The notes under the pieces are model-generated. The model saw only the letters and a program-made list of their open reading frames with translations, did not search any database and was not told the origin of the DNA. A stretch of DNA of 64,000 nt from Leptobrachium leishanense (Eukaryota; Chordata; Amphibia; Anura; Megophryidae): the NCBI GenBank assembly GCA_009667805.1, contig CM019067.1, positions 159,359,049 to 159,423,048 on the forward strand. Reading direction: 5' to 3'. The translations under genes were made by a program, and so were the position numbers. Numbering within the stretch: position 1 is the stretch's first letter; each line of letters begins with the position of its first letter. Positions 22,115-33,171 of this stretch are shown here, one piece after another.

Positions 22115-23829
22115 CAGGCCAGCCATCAGAAATTTTGGGGGCCCTTACTGGCCCTCAGAATGGGCCCCCCCCCCCCCCGATACCCTCTTCCCATAGGAAA
22201 TACATTATTTGGTGTGAATTGTGATAACATTACAGAGTGGTAGTTCCAATATCTTAAAATCGCACACATTGCTCACACAACAGCACATTTAACAAAGTAT
22301 CTATCTGGTTCAAATAATTTAAGACAGTATGAAATTGTGATTAAAAAATATGAATCAAGATCGTATTACAGAGTGTTGCTCCCAATACCTTAAAAAAAAA
22401 ATCACATAAAATGTGTATTTTCCTGCCTGTTTGGAGCCAAAAGCCAGCTTAGCACGCAAGGGCAGGGATAAACCTCATTTATGGCACTGAGAAACTCAAT
22501 TTTCCCTGACAAACACAGCCGAGCTTATTGAAGTGATTGCACGTAAAGGTTTTTCCAATATACTCAGGGCCGGCCCGAGACATTGTGCTGCCTGGAGCCG
22601 AGGATGAAATGCTGCCCCCCCCCCCACCACAGTACACCCTCATAGAAATTATATACACTCACACACACGCTGTGTAAACACATTCTAGAGATAGGAGTCA
22701 GTCAATGCCGTAAAATTTTAAATTACCAGATTTTGTGGAAGTTTGCTACCTTTTTAGTCTTAACTAGATCATTAAAATAACTAAGTATATTAAAAAGTTA
22801 TTAAATTATATTTTAAAATGAAATAAATATATTTAAATATATTAGTTTATTTAAAAAAATTTATTTAATACATGCATATCCAAGTTGTCTGATCCCATGC
22901 AAGTAGTGAGAGTTTAAGAAATAAATACATGTTCATAGTTAATCTGTAGTAAACTATAAAAGTTCAGTTCCCTGGGAAATGAGACTGAAGAGGGTTAAAG
23001 TCCACTGCCCAAAGAAGATTGTTACTCCCCCACACTGCCCTCTTGGAAGACTGCTTGATCGCTGACCAGGTGTGTGCTGTCACTGCCCACAGTGCCTCAG
23101 CTCGTCCTCCCAAACCTCTGCAGCTGGAAGCAGATTACATGCACTGAGGTTTCATGCTGGTCCCGTCTGGCCACACACAAAGACATTCCTCAAGACCCCA
23201 ACCCCTCCATACAAGGATGTCTGAGCTGACAGCTGGAGGGAGAGCACGGCGTGCAGGCAGCTCCCAGGCTCCTCTCTCTGTACTCTTACAAAGCTCGCTG
23301 CGGTGAAGTACCTCAACAGCTGCTCCTTGCCTCCGATTTTTTTGTAGTATTCTGTCCTCCTCCTCCTGCGAGTCAGGTGACAGCCCGGTCTTAGAAAGCT
23401 GGAGGAACAGCGACCGTGCCCCCACACACGCAGCCACGCTGGCCAGGAGTTGGAGAGCGGCGGCCGGAAGGAGACAGAGTAAGGAGTGTGTGGGCGGGCC
23501 GGTTCTCATTTGCCCGCGAAAATGCGCTTTAGTCTTTCTCCTGCCAGCTGCCTCTCTCAGTTCCTCCCAGCGCCGCACAAGCCAAGACGGAGAAGGAGGG
23601 GGCATGGGCAGCCTGCTGCAGATGTCTGTCGCGCCCCCTCTGACATCATCAGAGGGGGCCCGTCACCTGCCGGCCGCCATCTTTGAGGCTCTGCTCGGCG
23701 CCCAGGGAGGCCGCAGTACCTCCTCCGAGGCCTGCGGCCTACAGTAAACATAGCCGCCGACGGCGGGCCCCCCCCAGACCCCGGGCCCCTTACTGCAGCA
23801 TGGGCTGTAATGCCCTGATTGCGGCCCTG
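22115..23829. mobile_element. hAT-type element, 1,715 bp, CpG-rich right half
   Basis: Ends are CAGGCCAGCCATCAG and, as reverse complement, CAGGGCCGCAATCAG. A perfect 8-bp target duplication CTTAAAGG lies at 22107-22114 and 23830-23837. The left half is AT-rich. From about 23000 the sequence becomes GC- and CpG-rich. A second CAGGGCCGGCCCGAGACATTG end-like phrase begins near 22566, perhaps one end of a related element. The - strand ORF of 156 codons at 23135-23605 and overlapping frames show no transposase motif and are not called. Confidence 0.88.
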
Positions 23830-23844
23830 CTTAAAGGGATACTC

Positions 23845-23995
23845 TAGAAGTGGTAGAGGCCAAAACAGTAATTGAATTTAAGCAAGCATGGGATAGGCAT
23901 AAGGCTATCCTAAACAAAAGATAAATCCAGGTAAAGTATCCATGTAATTGGGCAGACTAGATGGGCCGAAAGGTTCTTATCTGCCGAATATTTAG
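23845..23995 (+). repeat. Dispersed repeat fragment, retroelement-like tail
   Basis: The + strand reads VEAKTVIEFKQAWDRHKAIL, followed by GGGCAGACTAGATGGGCCGA and TTCTTATCTGCCG. I recall this phrase as common in frog sequences; it looks like the degraded 3' end of a retroelement ORF. Exact family not known. Confidence 0.5.
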
Positions 23996-24329
23996 GAAGT
24001 GGGAGCTGAAGAAACACACCTAGCTGATTGTCATTTCATCTTCTCTGGTGAAGCCTGAGTTTAAGGCAAGAAAATAATTTTTTTTTACATTTTTAAAACT
24101 TTTATTGCTTCTAGTTTGTCTATAGGTATAAAAGTGCTTAAATGTCAATTTAAAAAAATCTAGACATGCATATCCTTTTAAATGATGTGGATTTGGTTCA
24201 AAACCTGAACATACATTGCGGAAGTCTGCCACAATGTCAATGTATGCCACCACGAGCTGACCACCTCCTTGGTTTTGCACCCCTCCCTTTCACAGGGGTT
24301 GCATCACAGGTTCTATTTAAACCTTGACC

Positions 24330-24597
24330 ATCGCAATAAATTATAATGTCTTGGAAAAGCTAATTTATTTCCTTAATTCAACTTAAATTGTTAAACTTGT
24401 GTATTAAATAAATTCAATGCACACAGACTGAAGAAGTTCAATTAATTGTGATGATTTGGCTCACATTTAACAAAAACCCACCAATTCACTATCTCCAAAA
24501 ATTTGAATATGTTTATACCAATCAGCTAATCAACTCAAAACACCTGCAAAGGTTTAATGAGCCTTCAAAATGGTCTCTCAGAGAACAACAGGAAAAT
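24330..24597. mobile_element. Tc1-like element fragment
   Basis: Contains CACACAGACTGAAGAAGTTC, ACCAATCAGCTAATCAACTC and CACCTGCAAAGGTTTAATGAG, a phrase series I recognise from vertebrate Tc1-like elements just upstream of the transposase. The element stops at the L1-like ORF1 remnant. No transposase remains. Confidence 0.55.
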
Positions 24598-24609
24598 AAC
24601 ATGAAAAAA

Positions 24610-26000
24610 GCAAATTATATCCATCAATTTAGCGTAGCTAATGCGGTGGGACCGGGCCTCGAGCAGATTGGTGACATTGGTTGCGGGAGCGGAGCGTGGT
24701 CCCCCGATCTCAGAGCCATAAAGCAACAAGGGGTCAGGCCACACAAGGGACACCGGTGGCAGCTGGAACTCCTGAGTTAGAATGTCAAGGTCATCATCAT
24801 TGCGAACCAGGAATTGGCCATTCGATGTCATCACCATCAACCCCGTGGGCATCTGCCATCGGTATCTCAGCTGTTGTGACTGGAGTACACTCGTTAATGG
24901 TTTGAGTGCCCGACGATAGGCTAACGTAGCTGGAGCCAAATCCTGAAAAAGCTGCAAGCTTGTGCCCTCATACGAAAAATCTGTCGCCTCTCGGGCCTGG
25001 CGTAGGATATCTTCTTTTAGGTCAAATCTGATGAGGCAGAAAATCACGTCACGCGGTGGACTATTTGGCGGACCTCTCAGTCTCAATGCCCGGTGTGCTC
25101 TTACAAAATCAATATCCGTATGCGGTGGGCGCTCAAGCAAGGCGTTAAAAATAGACAGTGTACGTTTCAAGGTTGTCAGGGTGTCCTCAATCTCCGGCAC
25201 GCCCCTGAGTCACAGATTGTTTCTGCTACCCCTGTTATCTAGATCAGTAAGATGTAGCACCATGCTCCTCATTTGCGCCGTATGTAAAAGTGATAGTGGA
25301 ATTGGTGTCCGCGGACTGCAAAGGAAGTGTCACATTCCCCTTCGAGAAGAGCAACTTTAGAAGCAAGGCCGTGGATATCCGAGCGAATATTACGCATTGC
25401 AGGCATAAGTGTGGATCTTAAATCATCATTTGCCTCCCTTAAATCAGATTTTGTGGGCAGATTGCGCATAATAGCATATCAGTCAAGTTGAGATAGTTCA
25501 CCCGAGTGTCCCGGAGCTGCAGGCACAGTTGGTGACATAGGCATCGATGAAGCCGGGGCCTCTAGTACAGTCTCCTGCCCAACTTGAGCGCAGGCCTCTG
25601 GGCCTTCAGCAGTGTCTGTCAGTGGGGAAAGTTGTGGATGTGCAGGTGTGAGTGGCAGGTCTTTTATCATCTCCCCCACAGTGTGAGCCCTGCTGGACCC
25701 GTGCAATCTCACCTCCGTGCTCCTCATGGGTTCCGGGTTCTCAGAAATCAGTGGCGATTTAGGCCGCGATAAAGCCAGGGCCTCTAGTAGATCGCCATGC
25801 CCGGCACGAGTGCAGGCTTCTGGGCCTTCGGTGGGACCCGCGGGCAGCAGCAAATAATTGCGGAGGGGAGTGACCGAGGGGCCCCTGGTTCGTTCCCCCT
25901 GCTTCTGGGATGTGCTGGACTTGGTCGGCTTCCCCATGATGGACCTGCAAATCGTCAAAAAAGCTCTAATGGAGGGCAATGCAGAGGAGCTCCAGAGCTA
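24610..26000 (-). pseudogene. L1/Tx1-like LINE ORF1 remnant
   Basis: ORF1 of L1-type LINEs makes an RNA-binding coat protein of the retrotransposon particle. On the - strand, 25979-25479 gives a proline-rich N-terminus starting in frame with MGKPTKSSTSQKQGERTRG. A frame change leads to MRNLPTKSDLREANDDLR (25469-25269), then to RGVPEIEDTL and VRAHRALRLRGPPNSPPRDVIF (in part), typical of the RNA-recognition part, down to LRYRWQMPTGLMV. At least two frame shifts break it. The N-terminal region contains a duplication: EGPEACTRAGHGDLLEALA and EGPEACAQVGQETVLEAPA. No ORF2 follows. Confidence 0.75.
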
Positions 26001-26035
26001 AGCAGCCATCCACTTCAGACGCCAGGCCACGCCCC

Positions 26036-26431
26036 CACAATGGCCTCTTTCACTTGCATGGACAGCTCCTTTGAACGCATGATGTCGGTTCACAGCAATA
26101 GATTCCAAATGCAAATACCACATTTGGAATCAACTCCAGACCTTATATCTGCTTAATTGATGAAGGAATAGCCCACACCTGGCCATAAAAAAAGCTTTTG
26201 AATCAATTGTCCAATTACTTTTGGCCCCTTGAAAAAGTGGGCTGGCTACTCTTTTAGAGCTGCAATTCCTAAAACCCCTCCTTCAATTTGTATGTACATC
26301 CCCTCAAATGAAACCTGAGAGTGTGCACTTTCAGCCCATATCCATTATATAACTATAGCTTTAATATGTTTTGCTAAATACATGAAAAAAACTAAAATTG
26401 TGCTGTGTCCAAATCTATATGGACCTAACTG
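26036..26431 (-). mobile_element. Tc1-like element, one end only
   Basis: The end TCCAAATCTATATGGACCTAACTG is followed by TA, and CAATTACTTTTGGCCCCTTG and ACCTGGCCATAAAA resemble the right end of the Tc1 element at 43109-44729 (CCATTACCTTTGGTCCTTT; ACCTGGCCATGG). The left end and transposase body are missing; the L1-like ORF1 adjoins it. Confidence 0.75.
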
Positions 26432-29249
26432 TATATAATCCAAAGGGCAATAGAACTGACAAAGTCAAAATTAGACAGGTCGTCAAGGAAGGTGACAATG
26501 GATTAATACTGGGTATACTGGCAGAATCCTGGGATCAGGTAATCTGACATATTCAGGAACACGGAGATGTGCACAGATGACAGCCAATTCAAATACCTCC
26601 GGTATCTGCGTCTCACCATGTAGTAGAGCCACTGAACACCATGGGATCAGCAGTGAGCCCCTCAATGTCCAGCAGCATTGAGCTAGACTAGTATTGCAGA
26701 ATGTAATGCAAAGTATTATAGTGAGTGGGATTCGCGTATGCCTCCGTCTGGTGTGATCATGTCCTATCCTAGACTTTATAGATATCTTTTTGCTTTGCGT
26801 GGCGGATTTGACATTTCTGTTTGATTCTCTGGAAAGAGAGCGAACACTGTTATAATGTAAACTATGTTACAAATCTATTTTAGTACCAGACCACCCCTTT
26901 CAAGATATGTGAATTATTCCACTACATTTTACGTCTTTGTGGGACAAGCAAAGCTTAGAAAAATGTAGGGGAGTATTCGGTAAATGTCTAGGCTGTACAA
27001 TTTTACTCGGGAAGCTGAGTAGCCTTGCTCTGTTACAATTTACTGTTTGAAAAGATAAAAATAACTCCAACTTGTACAATATACAAAATATTGACCTGGG
27101 TGTCCTTGATTAATATCCTCTTCATGTAAAAAAATTTCTTCAATATTTAGCATTATTGACTTTCGCACTCTTTACACTGTATAGCAATGAAAATAACAAA
27201 ATATTTGGAAATTATAGTAACGTCACCTTGTGAAACCACCGAATGTGAAACGTTTGGCTAGTAGTGAGTTTATCTGTACTGCAATGCAGTGGAGCTTACA
27301 TGCCTTTTGCGGCATCCATATGACAGACACATGCTCCATATTATTAGAGAATTTAAACTATATGGGTTATTTACAAAGTGCCAGCACTAAAAAACTAAAA
27401 TCCAAAGATCAACAGGAGAAGCTTCGAGGTAAATCCTCTCCTGTTTGTTTTTGGATTCAAATTTGATCTTTTTTTAGTTTGTTTGTATCAATTAATAAAC
27501 CTACGGTTAATGCCATCAGGATTACCCAGCAGAATGCTGAAATGTTTAGGCACTAGGTTTGTAGGGACAAATAAGTTTTACCAGAGAGTATCCACGTTGC
27601 TCTTTGTAGGTCACCTTTAGTTAAGCAGGTTATTTTTTTTTTTTCTCCATGACTCTGTCATGATCACACTTGACAGATTATCAATCTATACCCGAAGGAA
27701 TTTATGGTATATTTATGGCTTCCTGCCAGGTTTAAGAGGGAAGCTTTAAAAGTAGAAAACAAGTGTTCAAGTACATGAGGGCACGGCACAAAGGTTGGCG
27801 ATTTTGGATCTCTCTGAAAATGTTTTATGAAAGCATGGCAGATTACGGGAAAGGTCATTATTTGGAGCCGATGGAAACTGAGAATTTACATATCCCTTTG
27901 GTGTGCTTACTGAAGAACAAGAAAGGACACTGGGCAGGGTGGACGGGCTGAGTTATTTTGATCGCCCATCATTGTGGATTGGTTCTGTCTCATTGAGAAA
28001 CACTGTCTCCCCTCCAGGTACATTACTGCATTCCTTTTTTCATGCTGCGTTCTTTAAAAATGGGTATTTCTAACAATATCTTGACTGGAGCAAGACAGCA
28101 CCACGTCAGGTATCCAGGGTATTTAAATCTCTCGGAAACCACCACCCATGCTGGCATCCTGATGTAACATTGGAATAAAATGAAATCATTCAGCTGTGTA
28201 ACATTATCTGCAGCTTTCTTAGTTTCCTCGCAGAATTTTGGATTTGTTTAATAGCTTTCCTTCTGGACTCGACAGGCTAACCTTGGAAAGCAGAAAAAGA
28301 AATATGATCCAATATATACAATACACTGTGCATTTTTTTTTGTGGTTTTGTTGAATTGGTACTGATATATAACCAAGAAACAAACGACTGTAAGGAAAAA
28401 AAAATCCTAATACGCAGTTTTAGAGCTGATTTATTAAATGTTTCTTGAAAGAATCGCAGCTACAACCTGGGGAGACGGAGAAAAAAAAATCGTTTTAATG
28501 TCACTATTTCTCTAATACGACGCCAGCAGAGAATTTTATACTGAAAAATTTAAGTAGGAAAAGTTATTTTCTAAAGGGAAACAAAAGCTTGACAAATAGT
28601 TTTTGGAGTGTAAGATTAAAGGAGTTATTCGCAAAGCCCGGAACTTTCCATTGAAGGGCACCGAGTGGTGAAATTCACCATCTGGTTCAGTTTCGGGGCA
28701 GTTTGTCTTTCCACAAAGTTGTCAATTCTCGAAATATGGTGCAGTTCGCCGCATCTTAGGCAAACGCAAAATTGTCCCTTGGAGACGTAATGGTCCATCT
28801 ATTCACAGAATGATGAACTGAGCCAAAATGTTGGCAAAATGTACTTATTTTCGTTGATTCCGTTCGACAGGTTTAAACTTCAAGGAAGTCAAACTGCCCT
28901 AGGACTCGGTCCCGATCAGTTGTGGGTCTCTTCTGTCCCTGCAGCGTGCGGAGCTGGGGACATCCCCCATACGTCATCTGCAGGGAAAAGGTTAAAGGAC
29001 CTTTTCTGTTTAGACATGTTTTAATACATTTTATTGGTTTAAACACCTATTAGGAGCATAGGAAAGTTCTTTCTTTAATTTTTTTTGCAGTCCAGTGGAT
29101 CTTGCCAAGGCCAATTTGCCGTTCTTTGACAAAATTCACCAACTTTTTCATGAGGCTTCGCTGACCCTACGGTGAATAGTGAATTCAACATAGTTTCTGA
29201 AAAATGGAATTCCTGGATTTAAAAGTACTGAATATATATATATATATGT

Positions 29250-29352
29250 GTTTATAAAATGCAGAAGTCACTTGCACATCACAGCAATTAAAAGAATTGC
29301 ATCCCATTCTTTGAATTGCTGTGATGTGCAAGTGGCCTCTGCAATAATAAAC
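29250..29352. repeat. Near-perfect 82-base hairpin (core 29261-29342)
   Basis: The core folds into a 37-pair stem with an 8-base loop (TGCATCCC). Arms share CACTTGCACATCACAGCAATT exactly; only two mismatches and one G-T pair lie elsewhere. Weak pairing continues outward through GTTTAT/ATAAAC. It looks like a small palindromic MITE and has the size of a microRNA precursor stem. Confidence 0.9.
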
Positions 29353-29435
29353 ATAACTAACTATAGCGTGGAGGCTTTTTATCTCACTTTTTGTCCTCCA
29401 CCACAACCCTTGTAAGATATATATATATATTACAC

Positions 29436-29618
29436 AAAAAACCTGCAACAACAGCTCCACGCATGGGTACATAATACCAGCTTTTACCACATGGTGAAAA
29501 TTTCATAACGCATAATTCACGGCCGTTCATTGCAAACCAAATTTCCACCATTTTATTCAGCAAAGCTCAGAGTTATGAAATTTTCACCATGCATGAAGCT
29601 GTTGTTGCAGGTTTTTTG
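29436..29618. repeat. Long imperfect inverted repeat
   Basis: Outer arms AAACCTGCAACAACAGCT and AGCTGTTGTTGCAGGTTT, then CATGG/CCATG, then inner arms GGTGAAAATTTCATAAC and GTTATGAAATTTTCACC around a loop of about 60 bases. TA runs at 29235 and 29420 flank the two hairpins. Probably another foldback MITE. Confidence 0.8.
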
Positions 29619-29945
29619 AATGTGTTTGTCTGGAGTGCTCTCTCCATGTTTTTGTTTTGTATTTTATTCTGAGACGCACCCGCACTGAAACGCTTAGTTA
29701 AGGCTGAGTGCTACCCCCCCCCCCATGTTTTTTGTATATATATATATATATATTAAAAATCCACTCATTTATTGCCTATTCCTGTAGGTGAAAAATCTGT
29801 TGAACTTCACATTCACTGAATTTCTTTACAAAACACACACACCAAAGCACTCACACCATTGTACAGCCATTTGGAGGATACTTAGTATTCTGTATAAACT
29901 CCAAACTTGGTGGTGCTCGCCACCCCTCTCCTCCCTTCTTCCACT

Positions 29946-30757
29946 GTTTATTTATTTATAAAGGATTTTACCAGGAAGGATACATTGAGATTTCTCTCGT
30001 TTTCAAGTATGTCCTGGGTTCAAGAACATTGAAGTGTTACAGTTACAGAAATACAAAGTAATACAATGCAAGATATTAAAAAAAACAACACAAATATACA
30101 GATTAACAGAAAATAAATATGTAGGAAATAAAGTCACTAGGTTACATGTTTACAGGTGCATTCTGTATTGAGGTATGTTAGTAAGGAGCTTTTGAGTGAC
30201 TTAAGACTGGGGGAAGATTTGATGGTGTCTGGGAGGTTATTCCATAATTGTGGTGCTCTGTAGGAAAATGAGGACCGAGCCACTGTCTTTAGGTATTGTG
30301 GTATTGCAAGTAAGGTGCTGGTCCTGGATCGGAGGTTATAGGATGAGGGAGCTGCTGGGGGAAGCAGTCTATTCAGGTAGGGTGGCAGCTTCCCAGAAAT
30401 GTTCTTAAACACCAGGCTAGAAAGGTGAAGGGTCCGTCTGGATTCCAGCGATGGCCAGTTTAGCTCTTTTAACATGTCACAATGGTGGGTCATGTAGTTA
30501 CATTGTAGCGCAAAGCGGCAGAATGAGTTATACAATGTAGTAAGTTTATGAAGGTGTGTTTGCGGGCGGCTGCATACACTACATCTCCATAATCAATAGC
30601 CACTGTTGATGTTTCACTGCACACTTTGTCCTTGTACACCTGTCCCACACCAAAATGTGTGACTGTGAACATATAAACACAGGACACCCAGGACATACTT
30701 GAAAACGAGAGAAATCTCAATGTATCCTTCCTGATAAAATCCTTTATAAATAAATAA
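29946..30757 (-). pseudogene. CR1/L2-type LINE ORF2 C-terminus and tails
   Basis: On the - strand 30535-30137 reads ELNWPSLESRRTLHL, YNLRSRTSTLLAIPQYL and FSYRAPQLWNNLPDTIKSS, the conserved end of ORF2 in Jockey-superfamily LINEs. The 3' tail (AAAGGATTTTACCAGGAAGG in + orientation) lies at 29957-29985 after a TTTATTTA tail. The same tail phrase occurs inverted at about 30690-30757, so the ORF fragment is bracketed by oppositely oriented tails. The copy at 51175-51580 is very similar. Confidence 0.85.
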
Positions 30758-31006
30758 ATCTGTTCCCCTTCAAATGTGCTCTCAGGTTCCAGTTTCCAAA
30801 GTGTTAATACATTTAATTCCAAAGTGATCAAAATTTCAGTCAGCCAATACATTAATGAATCAAAGCCTCTCTTATTACATTGCTAATAAACTCATATTTT
30901 GGAAGACCCAATACTTCTTCTTGCACTGGGTTTTTTCGGCTGGAAAGAAAACTCTTGTGTGAACTGAAACCTTGCATGGATAGTTTTCTTACATAAAAAT
31001 TACTTA

Positions 31007-31881
31007 CAGGGTTATCCAAAGAGATTCGAATTGCTTGAGAAAGGTAACCGAACGCTGAAAATCAGCGTTCGGTTACCTTTCCTGGCCATTCGGCTATCCA
31101 GGGAGCAGGCAATTCTCCAAATCCTGGCGAATTGCCTGCACATACGGTGCCTGTTCGGTCCCTGTTCGAGGGCAGTGAAATCCCCATGAAAAAGCACTGC
31201 TTCGGCTATTCAGAGAACACAAACCAGCAGTGAAAGGTTCCCCTAATGCCCTGCCATTCGGTGGTTTAATTCGGCAAATTTATTCAGGAGAATCCCATAG
31301 GCTTCAATGTTAAAAATATTCCCGTTTTAATTCAATATCTAATAAACCGTTCATTATAAAATTCTGCAGCAAAAAGTCTCTTTATTTATAGATTTTTTAG
31401 GATACTTTAAGCATTTTTCTGAATTTTTTAAAAAAAAATTAAAAGTCCGATTTTTTTTTTTTTTTAACAGCCCTCTTTATTATCATTCCCTGGACCTCCT
31501 GTGAAAATTTCAGACATTTTCGCTCAGTAGTTTCTTTGCAAACAGCGTTTCATTTTCCCAGATTCATACAAATGGTTTTTCTAGTTTATTCACTGCCTCC
31601 TCTACGTCACAGCTGCTTCGGCTCTGTGTGATTCGGCTCCTTTTCGGCTCCTGTTCGGCTTTTTCGAAGGTTAATCCAGATGTTTTTGCTTGTTTTCAGC
31701 GTGCATTCGGTTAGTTTTCGGTGAGTTTACGGCAGCTTTTCCCTGCAATTCGGGGACCCTGTGGTGCTTGCTGAATACACCGCAGGGTCACCGAAATGCA
31801 ATCGGCAAAAGGAACCGAATTGAAGAGAACGAAAAGTCACCGAACGTGCGGTGACTTTTCGAATCTCTTTGGATAACCCTG
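31007..31881. mobile_element. MITE with TTA duplication, 875 bp
   Basis: Begins CAGGGTTATCCAAAGAGATTC and ends GAATCTCTTTGGATAACCCTG, perfect inverted repeats. TTA flanks at 31004-31006 and 31882-31884. The interior repeats TTCGG/CCGAA words many times and contains a perfect 20-bp stem with a 3-base loop at 31039-31081. The terminal phrase resembles the small MITE at 12659. Superfamily not certain (PIF/Harbinger by the 3-bp duplication). Confidence 0.88.
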
Positions 31882-32139
31882 TTAGACTTCACTAGTGCTG
31901 GCCTTTTTCCTTTTTTGCAATGTTCGGTCTAGTAGCAAAGTCCACTGAATCCATTACAAGAGTGCTATCTCATTAATATATATATTTTTACATTGTCCAA
32001 ACTTATAGATTTGTGATGTAGACACAGGAAAGCATTACAGAGTTTTTTTTTATTATTATTTCTGTTGTATAGTGATGCTTGTTCAAATCATCAATCAGTG
32101 AATATATCTATTGGCATGCACAGCACATTTTAATACCGT

Positions 32140-32410
32140 CCCTGCGGCGGGTGGGCCTTAAAGATGCAGGGCATACTGGTATGCCCTTCTGACTTCATTG
32201 GCTGCCTCAGCCCCTCCCCACAGCCAGCGTTCGCCACTGGCTGCAGTATGACAGCCCGAACTCAGACCGTTCCCCCCCCGCAGCCAATGAAGCACGTTGG
32301 CTGCGTGGGCGGGCTAAGTTAGAGTCCCACAACGGCACCTGTTGGCGAGACGGACCAGTACGCCTCGCCGACGTAAACCCCCCCAAAAGGTGATGCCCGC
32401 CTGTCATGAA
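32140..32410. other. GC-rich unclassified segment
   Basis: A sharply bounded GC-rich patch with CAGCCAATGAAG/CTTCATTGGCTG arms (32193-32204 and 32280-32291) and several CpG. It looks like part of a MITE but no ends were found. Confidence 0.4.
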
Positions 32411-32746
32411 GGGGTCAAATAATTGAACAGAGGCTGCTGACAGCCTCTGCCCACTTATTTATATTAATATTGTTTTTATTGGTGAATTTACTCACCTTTT
32501 GTCCCTCACTGGGCGCAGCTTAGGGACTCCCTAGCCCGGAAGTCCTTGAGGCTTTTCTGTACAATTTACATCTATATTTTCATATACCTTTACCATTGTT
32601 CTCCTCCTTTATATCTGCCTCTGTACATGTCAAACTCCCAAAGTACAAAATAAAGAAAGTTACGATAAAGGGGAAAATGACAGCTGTTTTCTTTTTTTTA
32701 CCTGATGGTACTAGAGTTAGCTTCAATCTTAGTAACTGCAGATTAA

Positions 32747-33171
32747 GGCTAGGGTCAGACTGAGGCAGTGCGAACGCGCGTGCAGCCGCACTTAATCACG
32801 GCCGCACTAGCAGCAGATGCCGGGCAATGACGGCCAATATACGAAGTACGGTCGCACAAAAGTCCGGCTGCGCAACGCAAGTGGAAAATGAACGCATTTT
32901 TTCGAGAACGTGAAACCGCTAGTACTGATGTACAGAGTGCGCTGCGTCCGCTAGAGGCGTGTGTGCGTGAATTGGAGACATCAGACGCTGCTAATGTCCG
33001 GCCAACATAACGTCCAGATGCAAGAAGTGTTTTATTGATGATCCGTACAAAATCACGGACGAAAATGCGCATAGTATGACCACTATCACGTATTCTGTGA
33101 AAAAATGCGTCCATTCGTTCGAACGCACTTTTTCACAGACAACATAAAAATGCGTTCGTCTGACCCTAGCC
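32747..33171. mobile_element. Harbinger-like MITE, 425 bp
   Basis: Ends GGCTAGGGTCAGACTGAGGC and, as reverse complement, GGCTAGGGTCAGACGAACGC; TAA target duplication at 32744-32746 and 33172-33174. Same termini as 18005 and 46749 but with a different interior (GCACTTAATCACGGCCGCAC; AAATGCGTCC), so it is a subfamily. The - strand ORF at 32755-33114 is an accident of its low stop density. Confidence 0.95.

Noticed and set aside
23135..23605. 156-codon - strand gene
   Set aside because: It lies in the GC-rich half of a hAT element, with other long frames overlapping; no motif.
25022..25060. Another hammerhead core (CTGATGA with GAAA on the + strand)
   Set aside because: Only four bases separate the two words, leaving no room for stem II; it lies in the L1-like ORF1 remnant.
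27388..27480. Foldback element
   Set aside because: Arms around AAACTAAAATCC and TTTTTAGTTT pair only in patches; too weak to call.
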